A stretch of DNA of 64,000 bases from the NCBI GenBank assembly GCA_015698045.1, contig BLAL01000228.1, positions 361,001-425,000 of the forward strand, read 5' to 3'. Under the pieces are notes generated by a model. It saw nothing but the letters and a program-made list of their open reading frames with translations, searched no databases and was not told where the DNA came from. This stretch comes from Rhizophagus clarus (lineage: Eukaryota > Glomeromycota > Glomeromycetes > Glomerales > Glomeraceae). This document shows, one piece after another, positions 49,905 through 60,500 of the stretch; positions within the stretch are counted from its first letter, which is position 1, and every line of letters begins with the position of its first letter. The position numbers and the translations under genes are program-made.

Positions 49905-52710
49905 TAGTCCAGAACACCGAACATGCAGCCTTGGACTTCATTTCAAAGGTAACTTTGAAAAAAAAAAATATTTAGTTGTTTTATTTTTACTTAGCGAATG
50001 TTAACTAATGTTTGATTTCTTTTTCTTTTTTTTTAGGTCCAGAACTCTATTTTGAGGTAGATCACTAAGTAAAAAAAAAAATTCATTTTTTTTTGTATTT
50101 TAACAAAATGTTAGTGACGTTTTATTTTTCTTCTTTTTTTAGGTCTAGAACTCCATTTTGAGGAGAACCATTAAGTAAAAAAAAATTTTTTTTTACTTTA
50201 ATTTCAACGAATGTTAACTAACATTTGTTTTATTTCTTTTTTAGGTCCAGAACTCCTTTAAAGACAGACTATAATATTTCGAAAGTAAAATATCTTCAAA
50301 ATTTTTATTTGTTTTTTGTTTTATTTAAACAAATATTACTAATATTTGTTTTTTTATATTTTTTAGGTCTGGAACTCTTTAGAGGCAGACCAGGTATAAT
50401 ATCTTTAAAATTTTATTTTTTTTTATGTTTTATTTAAAACAAACATTACTAATATTCATTTTTTTTGTATTTTTTAGGTCCAGAGCTCTTTAGAGGCAGA
50501 CCAGTATTTTGAAGGTATAATATCTTCAAATTTTATTTTTTTTTATTTTATTTAGACGAACGTTACTAATGTTCATTTTTTTTTTGTTTTTTTTTAGGTC
50601 TGAAATTTAGAGGTGGACCAGAATTTCGAAAGTATAATAATATCTTCAAAATTTTATTTTTTTATATTTTACAAAATGAAACCAATTAACATTTCATTTT
50701 ATTTTACATTTTTGTTTAGGTCTAGAACTCAAAGCAGACTGAAGATAAAAAAAACTTTAATTTTTGTTTTAATAAATATTAAACTAGCGTTCATTTTTTT
50801 AGGTCTGAAAGAAGTGGACCAAATTATTTTGAAGGTAAAAAAAAACTTCAAAATAAGTTTATTTTATATTTTATTTTACGAAACATTACTAATATTTCAT
50901 TTCATTTTTTTTTAGGTCTAGAACTCTAATTTAAAGTAGACTAGTATTTCGAAGGTATAATATCTTCAAAATTTTATTTTTTTTTATGTTTTATTTAAAA
51001 CAAACATTACTAATGTTTGTTTTTTTTGTATTTTTTAGGTCCAAAACTCTTTAGAGGCAGACCGATATATTGAAGGTATAATATCTTTGAAATTTATTCT
51101 TTTTTGTTTTATTTAAATGAATGTTACTAATGTTCATTTTTTTTTTATTTTTTTTTTTAGGTCTGGAATTTAGAGGCAAACCAGGATTTTGAAGGTATAA
51201 TAATATCTTCAAAATTTTATTTTTTTATATTTTATAAAATGAAACCAATTAATATTTCATTTTATTTTACATTTTTTTAGGTTCAGAACTCGAAGTGAAC
51301 CAAAGGTAAAAAAAAACTTTATTTATTTTTATTTTAACGAATGTTAAACTAGCATTCATTTTTTTAGGTCTGAAAGAAGTAGACCGAGTCAAGTTATTTC
51401 AAAGGTAAAAAAAAAACTTCAAAATAATTTTATTTTATATTTTATTTTACGAAACATTACTAATGTTTCATTTCATTCTTTTTTTAGGTCTAGAACTCTA
51501 ATTCAAAGCGGACCAGTATTTTGAAGGTATAAAGCTTTGAAAAAATTATTTTTTTTGTTTCAACAAACGTTAACTAATGTTCAGTTCTTTTTTTAGGTCT
51601 AGAACTTTAATTCGAAGTGGACCAGATTATTTTAAAGGTAAAAAAACTTCAAAATTATTTTTTTTATATTATTTTATGAAATGTTACTAATATTTCATTT
51701 CGTATTTCCTTTTTTTTAGGTCTGGAATTCACTTTTAAAGCAGACCATGATATTTGAAGGTAATATAATATCTTCAAAAAATTTTAACTTTATTTATTTT
51801 AACAAACATTACTAATGTTCATTTTTTTATTTTTTTTTAGATCTGGATCTCTCTTTCATAGAGGACCATGATATTCAAAGGTAATATAATATCTTCGAAA
51901 ATTTTAACTTCTTATTTATTTTAATGAACGTTACTAATGTTTGTTTTTTTATTTTTTAGGTTTGGAACTCCCTCTCATAGCAGACCATGATATTTGAAGG
52001 TAATATAATATCTTTGAAATATTTTAACTTTTTATTTAAATTTAACAAACGTTACTAATATTCATTTTTTTTATTTTTTTAGGTTCAGACTCTCTTTCAC
52101 AGCGGACCATAAAGGTAATAAATAGTTTCAAAAAAATTTTATATTTCTTTAACAAACATTATTAACATGCATTTTTTTATTTTATTTTAGGTCAGGAACT
52201 TTAATCCAAAGTGGACCAGAATATTTCAAAGGTAAAAAACTTCAAAATTATTTTTTTTTATATTATTTTATGAAATGTTACTGATGTTTCATTTTGTATT
52301 TTTTTTTAAGTCTGGATCTTCCAATTCAAAGCAGATCAGGGTATTTTAAAGATATAAAGCTTCAAAATGATTTTTTTTATTTTATTTTTATTTCAATAAA
52401 CGTTAATTAATATTTGTTTTCAGTTTTTAGCTGGAACCCCATTTTGAGACAGACCAGGTATTCCAAAAATAAAAAAAAATTTTTTTTGTTTTATTAATGA
52501 AATATTAATTAACATTTTAATTCTTTTTTTTTTGTAGATTTGCGGCTTTCAGATACCTTCTGGACTGAATTTCGAAGGTATTTACTTCAAAAATTATAAG
52601 ATTTTATTTTTGTTTTTTTTTTAAAAATGAAATTTTAATTAATGTTCATTTTTTATTTTGTAGATTCATGGATTTCTGAAAGCTTTCTGAAACATAATTT
52701 TGAAGTAAGA
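49905..52710 (+). repeat. Array of about 25 mini-exon/mini-intron units with hairpins
   Basis: About 25 tandem units spaced 83-123 bp. Each unit reads: a pyrimidine tract ending TTTTTTTAG; a 30-41-nt segment starting GTCTGGAACTC-like and containing GCAGACCA, usually ending GAAG; a donor-like GTATAATATC or GTAAAAAA; a hairpin whose loop holds TACTAAT, the fungal branch-point consensus; and the next T tract and AG. Thus every unit has a complete set of splice signals in the right order. Unit starts are near 49909, 50036, 50140, 50242, 50365, 50477, 50597, 50718, 50802, 50914, 51037, 51159, 51279, 51366, 51487, 51596, 51718, 51839, 51958, 52081, 52189, 52308, 52429, 52535 and 52662. The exon-like parts are not multiples of three and several contain stops. 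A non-coding spliced RNA, a decayed repeat-exon gene or an introner-type array are all possible. Confidence 0.8.
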
Positions 52711-54113
52711 AGTGATAGTATTTTTGAAGTTTGTCATTTTATTGGATCGAAGAAGTTAAAAGTTGTTTGTTAGAATCAAACCAACTGAAATAATGTCCAA
52801 ACTGTTAACAACATGATTTTGCAGTATAAAAGTAAAGAAAGAAAAAAAGGAAGGAAACTTTAGTTTAGTGCATTTAGTAGTAAAATAGTGTAGATTAGTA
52901 AATGTACTTTTAAATTTGTAAATATTTTTTTTTTTAATGAAATAAATTAATTGATATTAGTTAACATTATGTAAAATTTTTCTGTGATGCACATCGGCAT
53001 GTCCTCAGATTAGTGCAGAAATGTACTTTGCAGAACTGCACAGATCTATGAACCAAAATTTTTCCCAATGGCCAGTATAGAAGTGCCTAATTTGTAATTG
53101 ATAAATTGATATGCTCTAATCAGTTTGCACCTTCATGTATGATAATTACATTCTGTGATAATTCATAACATACTAGTACAGAAGTAACCTAATTTGCAAT
53201 TGATAAATTAATATATAATATTAATCGGTTATATCTTAATTGGATCTTAATTGAATACCATAGTCAGTATTAAATAACAATTAAATGTAATTAATGGTGG
53301 TGTTTTTTGGTTATAATGTAATCCTTTTTTTAATTACTTAAAAGTGTTTTTTGAAAAGGATATCGATTTTAATAAAAAATTATAATTTTTGCATATAATT
53401 GTATTTGCATACAATGTTTATCATCTATTATAATAACAAATACCTATATTGTGTAATATATACATTGTATAAGAATATAGCATCTGACAGTAAATCAGTA
53501 AGACAAAAACATGTATACTATTGCAAAAACGTATAAGGGTGTGGAATATACACAGGTGATAAATAACATTATGGCCCGCATTATTATAATTTTGGCCAGA
53601 TTAATTTATTTATTATCAGTATATGGTATCACATAGGCCATTTGATTTGCCGATCATTTACTTTATTAAATTTGTAATCAGGTTACATCATTATGCTAAA
53701 AATAGTTAAACACGAATTATAAATAAACAATACTTTTGAAAAGACCTTTTTTTGTTAGCTCTTTCTTTTTTACATTTTTTATCTCAAAATACATAATATT
53801 ACAAATTTACAGGTATTTTAAAACATTTTTCTTATTTGTACTAATTTTCTTTTTTTCTGTTTAAAGGCGTTAGTAACGCAAATATCTTTATTGTAAAAGT
53901 TAGATAGAAAAATCTACCACTAAATATACCGGAGTAAGCTCCTAGGGTCCAAACACCCCTGTTTAACCAAATCACCTAAAACACCAGGGCACTAAGTGAT
54001 GCTAGCTAATCTAGACATCCTAAAGGAGAAATAGGTAGAAAAAAAGAAATATTCTAAAAACTAAAGATGAAATAAAATGTACACTCTTAGACCTAAAGTA
54101 TTACTACCCTAGT
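52711..54113. other. Intergenic; short direct repeat
   Basis: No gene. TAATTTGTAATTGATAAATT near 53089 is repeated, with one change in the first half, near 53190. From about 53870 to 54110 the sequence is less A/T-rich and, read on the minus strand, directly follows the retroelement-like frame described next. It may be that element's 3' region. Confidence 0.4.
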
Positions 54114-54510
54114 CTACTGCCTAACAAGTGACTTCAAAGTTTCCATGATTGTTGCTATATCTGCAGCTAGCTTCTTCTTGGAAATCTGGGGTTTCTTCGG
54201 CAAGGATTTCTTAGTTGTGTCTGAAGAGCGTTGAGAGATCTTGAACGGTTCGCCTTCAGTCTTCTTTACTTGCTGGTAACCTTTACGATTACCTATAGGA
54301 ATACGGTTCGAACCTGTGCCCGCAGTATTGGACTTTGGGGACGAGTTCTGTGAATTGTTAGTGTTGGATCGCTTACTTGTTTTGATCTTGTTTGTCTTTT
54401 TGTAAGCGGTCTTGTTGATTGATGGGCCTAGGTGGCGGGACTATTTTAGCTGAGCACCATTCCAAATCATAGGTTTATCGATACATTCTTTCATGTTGTC
54501 CCAAGTTGAT
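54114..54510 (-). pseudogene. Truncated retroelement-type nucleic-acid-binding protein
   Basis: The minus strand reads TWDNMKECIDKPMIWNGAQLK, a TAG at 54441-54443, then SRHLGPSINKTAYKKTNKIK and a basic, Ser/Asn/Thr-rich tail (NTAGTGSNRIPIGNRKGYQQ) ending ETLKSLVRQ and a stop at 54114. The WNG..L[W]..RH pattern resembles a protein common in Rhizophagus retroelements, and the amber codon sits where that pattern has Trp. The frame is otherwise open but 5'-truncated at about 54515. Codon use is less A/T-rich than the surroundings. Assignment to a retroelement ORF is from memory of the pattern and moderately sure. Confidence 0.45.
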
Positions 54511-54539
54511 AGATAACATCAGGAAATTTTTTTAGAAGA

Positions 54540-55035
54540 TATACATCGATAATTATCACTTTATCGATAAATATCGTATTTATAAATCGATGGTCAACAT
54601 AATGTGATAATATTCGATAATTATCTCACAATTATACAATGATATTTAACTTTTTCTAAAATAATCGTACTGATAATTTGCGATATTGACAATTATCGAA
54701 AATAATCTCGACGATGATTTGCGATGTTGGCAATTATCGAAAATAATCGCACTGATAATTTGCGATGTCGACAGTTATCGAAAATAATCGCACTGATAAT
54801 TTGCGATATTGACAATTATCGAAAATAATCTCAACGATGATTTGCGATATTGACAATTATCGAAAATAATCACACTGATAATTTGCGATATTGACAGTTA
54901 TCGAAAATAATCTCAACGATGATTTGCGATATTGACAGTTATCGAAAATAATCTCAACGATGATTTGCGATATTGACAGTTATCGAAAATAATCTCAACG
55001 ATGATTTGCGATATTGACAATTATCAAAAATAATC
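54540..55035. repeat. 41-bp minisatellite
   Basis: About nine copies of a 41-bp unit with TTTGCGATATTGACAATTAT and CGAAAATAATC(G/T)CA. Two unit variants alternate, ACTGATAA and AACGATGA. The unit is partly self-complementary through CGATAATTATCG-like words, and the preceding sequence (54545-54640) holds diverged copies. Confidence 0.85.
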
Positions 55036-55133
55036 AAGTTAAATCCATTATTTATTGTTTCATTAATAAATCATAAAACGCACTCATATACAAATGAATA
55101 CTAAGAATATTAATCTAATTTTTATTTTACACC

Positions 55134-55960
55134 TTAAAAAATATACGTATTAACAAAATATTCATTTTCACAGTTATTTCTTGGTATAATGTGAACTGAC
55201 ATATCAACCGAATCTAAGTAAACACATGTATATTGATCAGCTAGCCATAATCTTGGACAGTCGTATATGATCTCTTCTTCTTGTACTTCTTCATACCATC
55301 GTAACAAAGCAAGATTTACTGGCTCTTTTAAACCTTTTGCAGAAAATTCCAATAATAAAAGTGCCTAAATTTAATTCAGTTAATAACATGTCATCATGAC
55401 AAAAATCTTAATAAAAAATTTTAAGCATATCATACCTTTCCATACCACGCAGTTTCTTCGGAAGAGACTACTACATCACTGAGCCATTCATTACCATAAA
55501 AGGTTCCTGCTGTTCGGATAATATCAGTTGATTCAACAGCTACACTAGAATATATTTTAAAATGCCCAGATTCATAATCATATTCTAACTCATTTTCCGT
55601 CAAAAACTCTTCAAAACCTGCATAAAGGTTATCAAACCCTTCTTTATACAGATGATGGATATCGGTGTCTTGTTTTATTTTAGAAACTGTTGTTTCAATT
55701 TCAGTAAATTTGAACTCCCATAAAAGATTTCGAAATCCACTAGATCTCCTTATCATAGGTTTTTTTTGTTTCAAGGCTAAATATTGACGTCGCACCTATC
55801 ATATCAAATTTAAATTAATCGATTAAAATAGATTATAACGAAACAGATCATATAACATTACCGTAGTTAACATTTGTGGAACATAATTTCTTTTATTTGT
55901 CATTCGATATGGAGTTTTAACGCTCTTCTTATGCAAAGTTTCATATGTTTCTGTTGACAT
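55134..55960 (-). CDS. Small three-exon protein resembling the C-terminal part of a transposon protein
   Basis: Exons in coding order: 55960-55862, 55795-55436, 55364-55134. Both introns are GT-AG in phase 0 and the product is 229 aa with no breaks. It begins MSTETYETLHKKSVKTPYRM and contains EWLSDVVVSSEETAWYGK, ALLRWYEEVQEEEIIYDCPR, then HIIPRNNCENEYFVNTYIF. The last part resembles the C-terminal BAH-like tail of Tnp2-type proteins in these fungi: cysteine/proline-containing strand, HI/HF-P motif, and an aromatic NxYIF end. The N-terminus may have been cut off by the adjoining hairpin (55964-56026), leaving a shortened gene. Function unknown; chromatin or DNA-binding is plausible from the BAH-like resemblance only. 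Confidence 0.6.
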
Positions 55961-55963
55961 CCC

Positions 55964-56026
55964 AACACAATGGCTAAGTGGGGGTTTAAGGACCGTAAGG
56001 TCCGTCCCCCCTTGCTATTGTGTGTT
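55964..56026. repeat. 63-bp hairpin with G5/C6 stem
   Basis: Left arm AACACAATGGCTAAGTGGGGG pairs with the right arm CCCCCCTTGCTATTGTGTGTT, apart from a few bulges. The centre is the perfect hairpin AGGACCGTAAGGTCC minus one terminal base. It is the most G+C-rich spot in the region and marks the junction between host-like DNA and the virus-like block. It could be a terminal hairpin, a foldback element or a terminator. Confidence 0.8.
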
Positions 56027-56039
56027 ACGACCCCCTGAA

Positions 56040-57065
56040 TGTTAAAATCAATATCGTTTTTTTATTATATGAGAATTAGTTCTAAAAGATCTAGAATATT
56101 AATTTCTATATTGTGTTAGAAAAGCTTTTAGCCGTCTTAGAAGGTTAATTTCTATATCAATTTTTTATTAATATATTAGAAAAGCTTCTAAGACTTCTAG
56201 AATTGTAATTTCTCTATTGTAAATAAATCTAACGAAAAATAAGTCTAACGAAAATAAATATATCAGGAATTAATTCTACAAGGATTAGCGTATTAATTGG
56301 CATATTTATTAAATAAGTCTAACCAAAATAAATCTAACGGTACTTATTACCCCCTAAATAAGTCTAACGAAAAAAAATAAGTCTAACCAAAATAAATCTA
56401 ACGGTCCTTATTACCCCCTAAATAAGTCTAACGAAAAAAATAAGTCTAACAAGATTTTTGTCCCAACTTTTCTTCAATCAAGAACGGGTTTAATGCAGGC
56501 TAGCGCATCAATTAGCATATTTATTAATAAGTCTGATGAAAAAAATAAGTCTAACGAGATTTTTGTCCCAACTTTTTCTCAATCAAGAACGGGTTTAATG
56601 CAGGCTAGCGCATCAATTAGTATATTTAATAAATAAGTCTAACAAAAATAAGTCTAACGAAAAATCATGTGACTTTTTAAATCTAACAAACTTTTCTATA
56701 TACAAGAATGGCTTCTGCGCAAGCTAGCCCATTAAATAGCATAATTGTTAAATAAATCTAACGAGATTTTTGTCCCAACTTTTCCAAAGCTGAGAACAGG
56801 TTCAGTGGAGTCTAGATAACCGAATAGCAAATCAGCTTCTGAAAAATAAGTCTGTCCGCCTTGCCGGGAATTTATTAATCTAACGAAAAAATATATATCA
56901 GGAATTGGCTTCGTACAGGCTAACTCCTTATCTAATACATTATTTATTTGTCTAATGTTTCCGCCCTGCCGGGGGAATTTATAAGTCTAACGAAAAAATC
57001 ACATATCAGTAAATAATTCTGGCAAGCTAGAGCACATAAAAATCATGATCTAAATAAATCTAACG
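56040..57065. repeat. Iteron-like AAGTCTAACGAAA repeats
   Basis: More than twenty copies of AATAAGTCTAACGAAA or AATAAATCTAACG are spread over 1 kb on the plus strand. They are interleaved with two longer direct-repeat families: GATTTTTGTCCCAACTTTTC followed by AAGAACGGGTTTAATGCAGG (near 56450, 56558, 56765), and TTATTACCCCCTAAATAAGT (near 56345, 56408). GCCGGG motifs occur near 56870 and 56965. Such dense short repeats beside a replication gene suggest an origin or terminal region of the element, which is inference. Confidence 0.8.
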
Positions 57066-57073
57066 AGAATACA

Positions 57074-57346
57074 TTACATTCCTATTATACCCTTAGTATA
57101 TTCCAGGTTTAAAGCTTTAGTCCGCAATCTGTCATAATACTGGGTAACATAATAGCCTCTGATATGTAATGGGCATCGGCCACAAGAAGAAGCGGTAGGC
57201 TTCCCGCAGTCAGAGCATGGTATCCGTTTTTTAGCTTTCCAATGAAATCGGCAACCTTCAGGGCGAATACAAGGGTTATTGCAAACCTTTCCAGTATTGC
57301 AAAGATACGGACAAGAATATTCACCAATCATCCTATTTTTTAACAC
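57074..57346 (-). CDS. Small Cys/His-rich zinc-binding-like protein
   Basis: 90 aa, single exon. Eleven Cys and two His fall in a regular order: CPYLCNTGKVCNNPC, GCRFHWK, IPCSDCGKP, SCGRCPLHIRGYY, then a basic tail (DRLRTKAL). This suggests two or three small zinc sites. It is divergent to the polymerase gene with 198 bp between them, containing ATTAATTAA words. I do not recognise the family. A DNA- or RNA-binding or transcription role for the element is plausible, not shown. Confidence 0.65.
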   Translation of the reverse strand: MLKNRMIGEYSCPYLCNTGKVCNNPCIRPEGCRFHWKAKKRIPCSDCGKPTASSCGRCPLHIRGYYVTQYYDRLRTKALNLEYTKGIIGM

Positions 57347-57475
57347 TAAAATTCAAAAGATTAATTAATAAATAGTTAATACTTAAGTTTTGTAATAGCC
57401 CAAAACCATTTTGGCAAGCCTGTAAATACTGCTTTTGGTAACGGCTCTATAACCGAAAACTGAAAAAAATAGGAA

Positions 57476-57544
57476 ATAATTAATTAAAGAAAAAATTTTA
57501 TAAGTAAGTAATAGTGCGACGGTTAGAGATAACACATATACCAA
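57476..57544 (+). promoter_or_regulatory. Candidate promoter motif shared by element genes
   Basis: TAATTAATTAAAG followed by an A/T run lies 60 bp upstream of the polymerase ATG (about 57478). A similar TTATTAATTAAAG lies about 50 bp upstream of the next plus-strand gene (about 60986-60998). The shared word and spacing suggest an element-specific promoter. Confidence 0.35.
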
Positions 57545-60500
57545 ATGTCTGATGCTTACCCAGAATATATAGAAGAATTTAGTATAGAAATATCTGATTT
57601 TAATCCAATTGGTCCTACTGCCTATATACCTTTACCAGAAACTTTACCAAAACGTAATAATGGAATTATTAATATTCAAAATAATGATGATTGGTGTTTC
57701 GGATGGAGTGTTTTAGGAGCAATGCATCCTGTAAAAGAACATCCAGAGAGAAATCCACATAGGCTGTATGGAGGTTTCGTGGAAGAACTTAACATGGAAG
57801 GCATTCCAGTTCCAGTGCCAATCTCAACACCAGTTTATAAAAAGTTTGAAGAAAATAACCCAGAAATCAGTCTATGTGTCTATGAATGGCACAATCAAAA
57901 CAAATGTCTTGACTTTCGCTATATTTCAGAAAGAAGGGGAGATGAATATAAGCAAGTAAATCTTCTAGTAATTACGGAAGAAGATAGAAGTCATTACTGC
58001 ATAATCAAAGATCTGCACAAGCTGGTATACAATCATAGTAAGCATAAAGGACGAAAATATCTATGCCGATATTGCCTTCATGTATATTCAGCGGAGAAAG
58101 GGTATAAGGAACATTTGCCGAAATGCAAGGGTTTGAATAATGCTCCTCAACGGCCACAAATGCCGATAAAAAATAAGAGTATCAAAGCTTTTTATAATCA
58201 TAAATGCATGCAACCAAACCCATACCGAATATTCTGGGATTTAGAAAGCTTAACCGAAAATCTAACTCCCGAAGAAAAAACAAAACTAACCCATACTGAA
58301 AGAATACAGAGGCATAAGCCAAGTGGTTATTGCTATATAGTGGTTCGCATGGATAGTTCACTTAATTATGAAATTGTGAGTCACGATCTATATAGAGGCC
58401 CAGATGCCTTGAAAAGATTCGTTACAAAAATCGAAGAGGAACTCCTAGCTATCCAAGAAGATTTATCTGCACCGGCTGAAATGATAATGGCACCAGGAGA
58501 CTTGAAGGCGTATAATGAAGCGACTAAATGCTGGATTTGCAAGGGACCTTTCTTAAAACCAGCACCAGAGGTAATAAAAAAACTCGAAGAAGCAAAGCAT
58601 AGATTATTAGAAGTTAAGGAATGGGAAACATGTATAGAAAAGGAGCATCCTGAAAAGAAAGAGGTGCAGAAAAGATACCGAGAAGCCTTAAGTGCTCTTA
58701 ATCGAAAAGTAAAAGATCATGACCATATAAATGGAAAGTATCGAGGCCCAGCTCATGATTCTTGTAACAAAAAATTGCGAATAGGCTCTTTCGAAACCAA
58801 AGTGCCACTTATATGTCATAATTTCCGGGGATATGACTCTCATCCGCTTATGAAAGTTGTGAGCAAATTCACGGCTGATAAGCTAAATTGCATCCCAGAA
58901 AATATAGGAAAGTACAAAGCCATGGACGTAGGACAGCTTCGGTTCTTAGATAGCTTTCAGCATATGGGAATGGGACTAGATAAATTAGTAGAATGTCTAG
59001 GAGGAAAGCTCGAAAAATTCCCTCTAACTGTTAGGTACTTTACAGAGAAAGGCTACTCAATAGATAAGATCAAGCTTCTTCTACGAAAAGGGGTATTCCC
59101 ATATGACTGGAGCAACTCATGGGACAAGTTCGACAAAACAAGCCTCCCACCTAGAAAGGGTTTCTATTCGCTTCTTAGCCAGCAAAATATTAGTAAAGAG
59201 GATTATGAACATGCTCAAAAGGTATGGCAGGAATTTGAGATGAAGAATTTTGGAGAATATCATGACTTATATCTTGAAACTGACGTACTTTTACTTGCGG
59301 ACGTTTTCATGAATTACACTATCATGTGCTTGAATGATGATGGCTTAGATCCCTCTCATTATGTTTCAGCACCTGGAATGTTTAATGATTCCTTATACAA
59401 AAGTAGTGGAGCTGAACTTAAGCTAATGACAGATATGGACGAGTACTTGATGGTAGAGAAGGGCATTCGTGGAGGCATGACAATGGCAAGTCACCGTTAT
59501 GCCAAAGCTAATAATCCTAAATGTCCTGATTACAATCCAGGCAAACCAACATCTTGGATCATGTATGAGGATAAGAATGCTTTATATTCAGGTGCAATGA
59601 CCCAATACATGCCTACAGAAATTTTAGGTAAAGTGAGTCCAGAGGAAGTACCAGATATCCAAAGTATCGCGCCTGATGCAGAAATAGGCTATATGCTTGA
59701 ACTTGATCTAGAAGCTCCAGTGCACTTGCACGATTACTTTGCAGATTATCCTTTAGCGCCAGAAAAGCAGATAATTCCAGAAGACTGGCTTAGCTTGTAT
59801 AATGAAAGATTAGTACAAGATAAAGAAGTTGGGGGTGGAAAATATACAACAGGAGAAAAGCTCGTCCAAACCCTTTATCCCAAAAAGAACTACGTGATCC
59901 ATTATCGTGCACTCCAGTTATACATGAAATTTGGGGTGAAAGTTACAAAGATTCACGGTGGATTAAAATTCCGGCAGTCTCCATGGATGAAAGACTATAT
60001 TGAGGAAAATATTCATAAACGCAAAATAGCTAAAGCCACTGGGGATGAGTTTGGAGTTATGTATTATAAGTTAAAAAATAATGCAGTCTTCGGCAAACAG
60101 ATGGAGAATGTCCGTAAACATATGAGAGTAGAGCTACTTAGAACAGAAGAGGATAAAAAAATTAGGCGTCTAGCAAGTTCACCATTATATGTAGGCTTTA
60201 AAGCATTCGAAGGGGGCATCACAGCAGTACACATGTTAAAAGGTACAGTAACTCTAAATAAACCAATCTATGTGGGGCAGGCAATTCTCGACATTAGCAA
60301 GGCCATGATGTTTAACTTTTGGTACGGTTACATAAAGCCTCGCTATGGAGATAAGGCCCGTTTACTGTATACTGACACAGACTCGCTCATCATGTGGATA
60401 GAAACTGAGGATATCTATAAAGATCGGGCAGAAAGACCAGACATTTTCGATCTTAACTATTCAGGAGACTTGTTTCTAATGAAGGATGAGTCAAAAGGAG

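Noticed and set aside
54295-54320. GGTTCGAACC, resembling a tRNA T-arm
   Set aside because: It lies within the coding frame of the retroelement-like protein and no cloverleaf can be drawn around it.
56040-57065. CRISPR-like array
   Set aside because: Repeats are short, irregularly spaced and without unique spacers of constant length; the context is eukaryotic.
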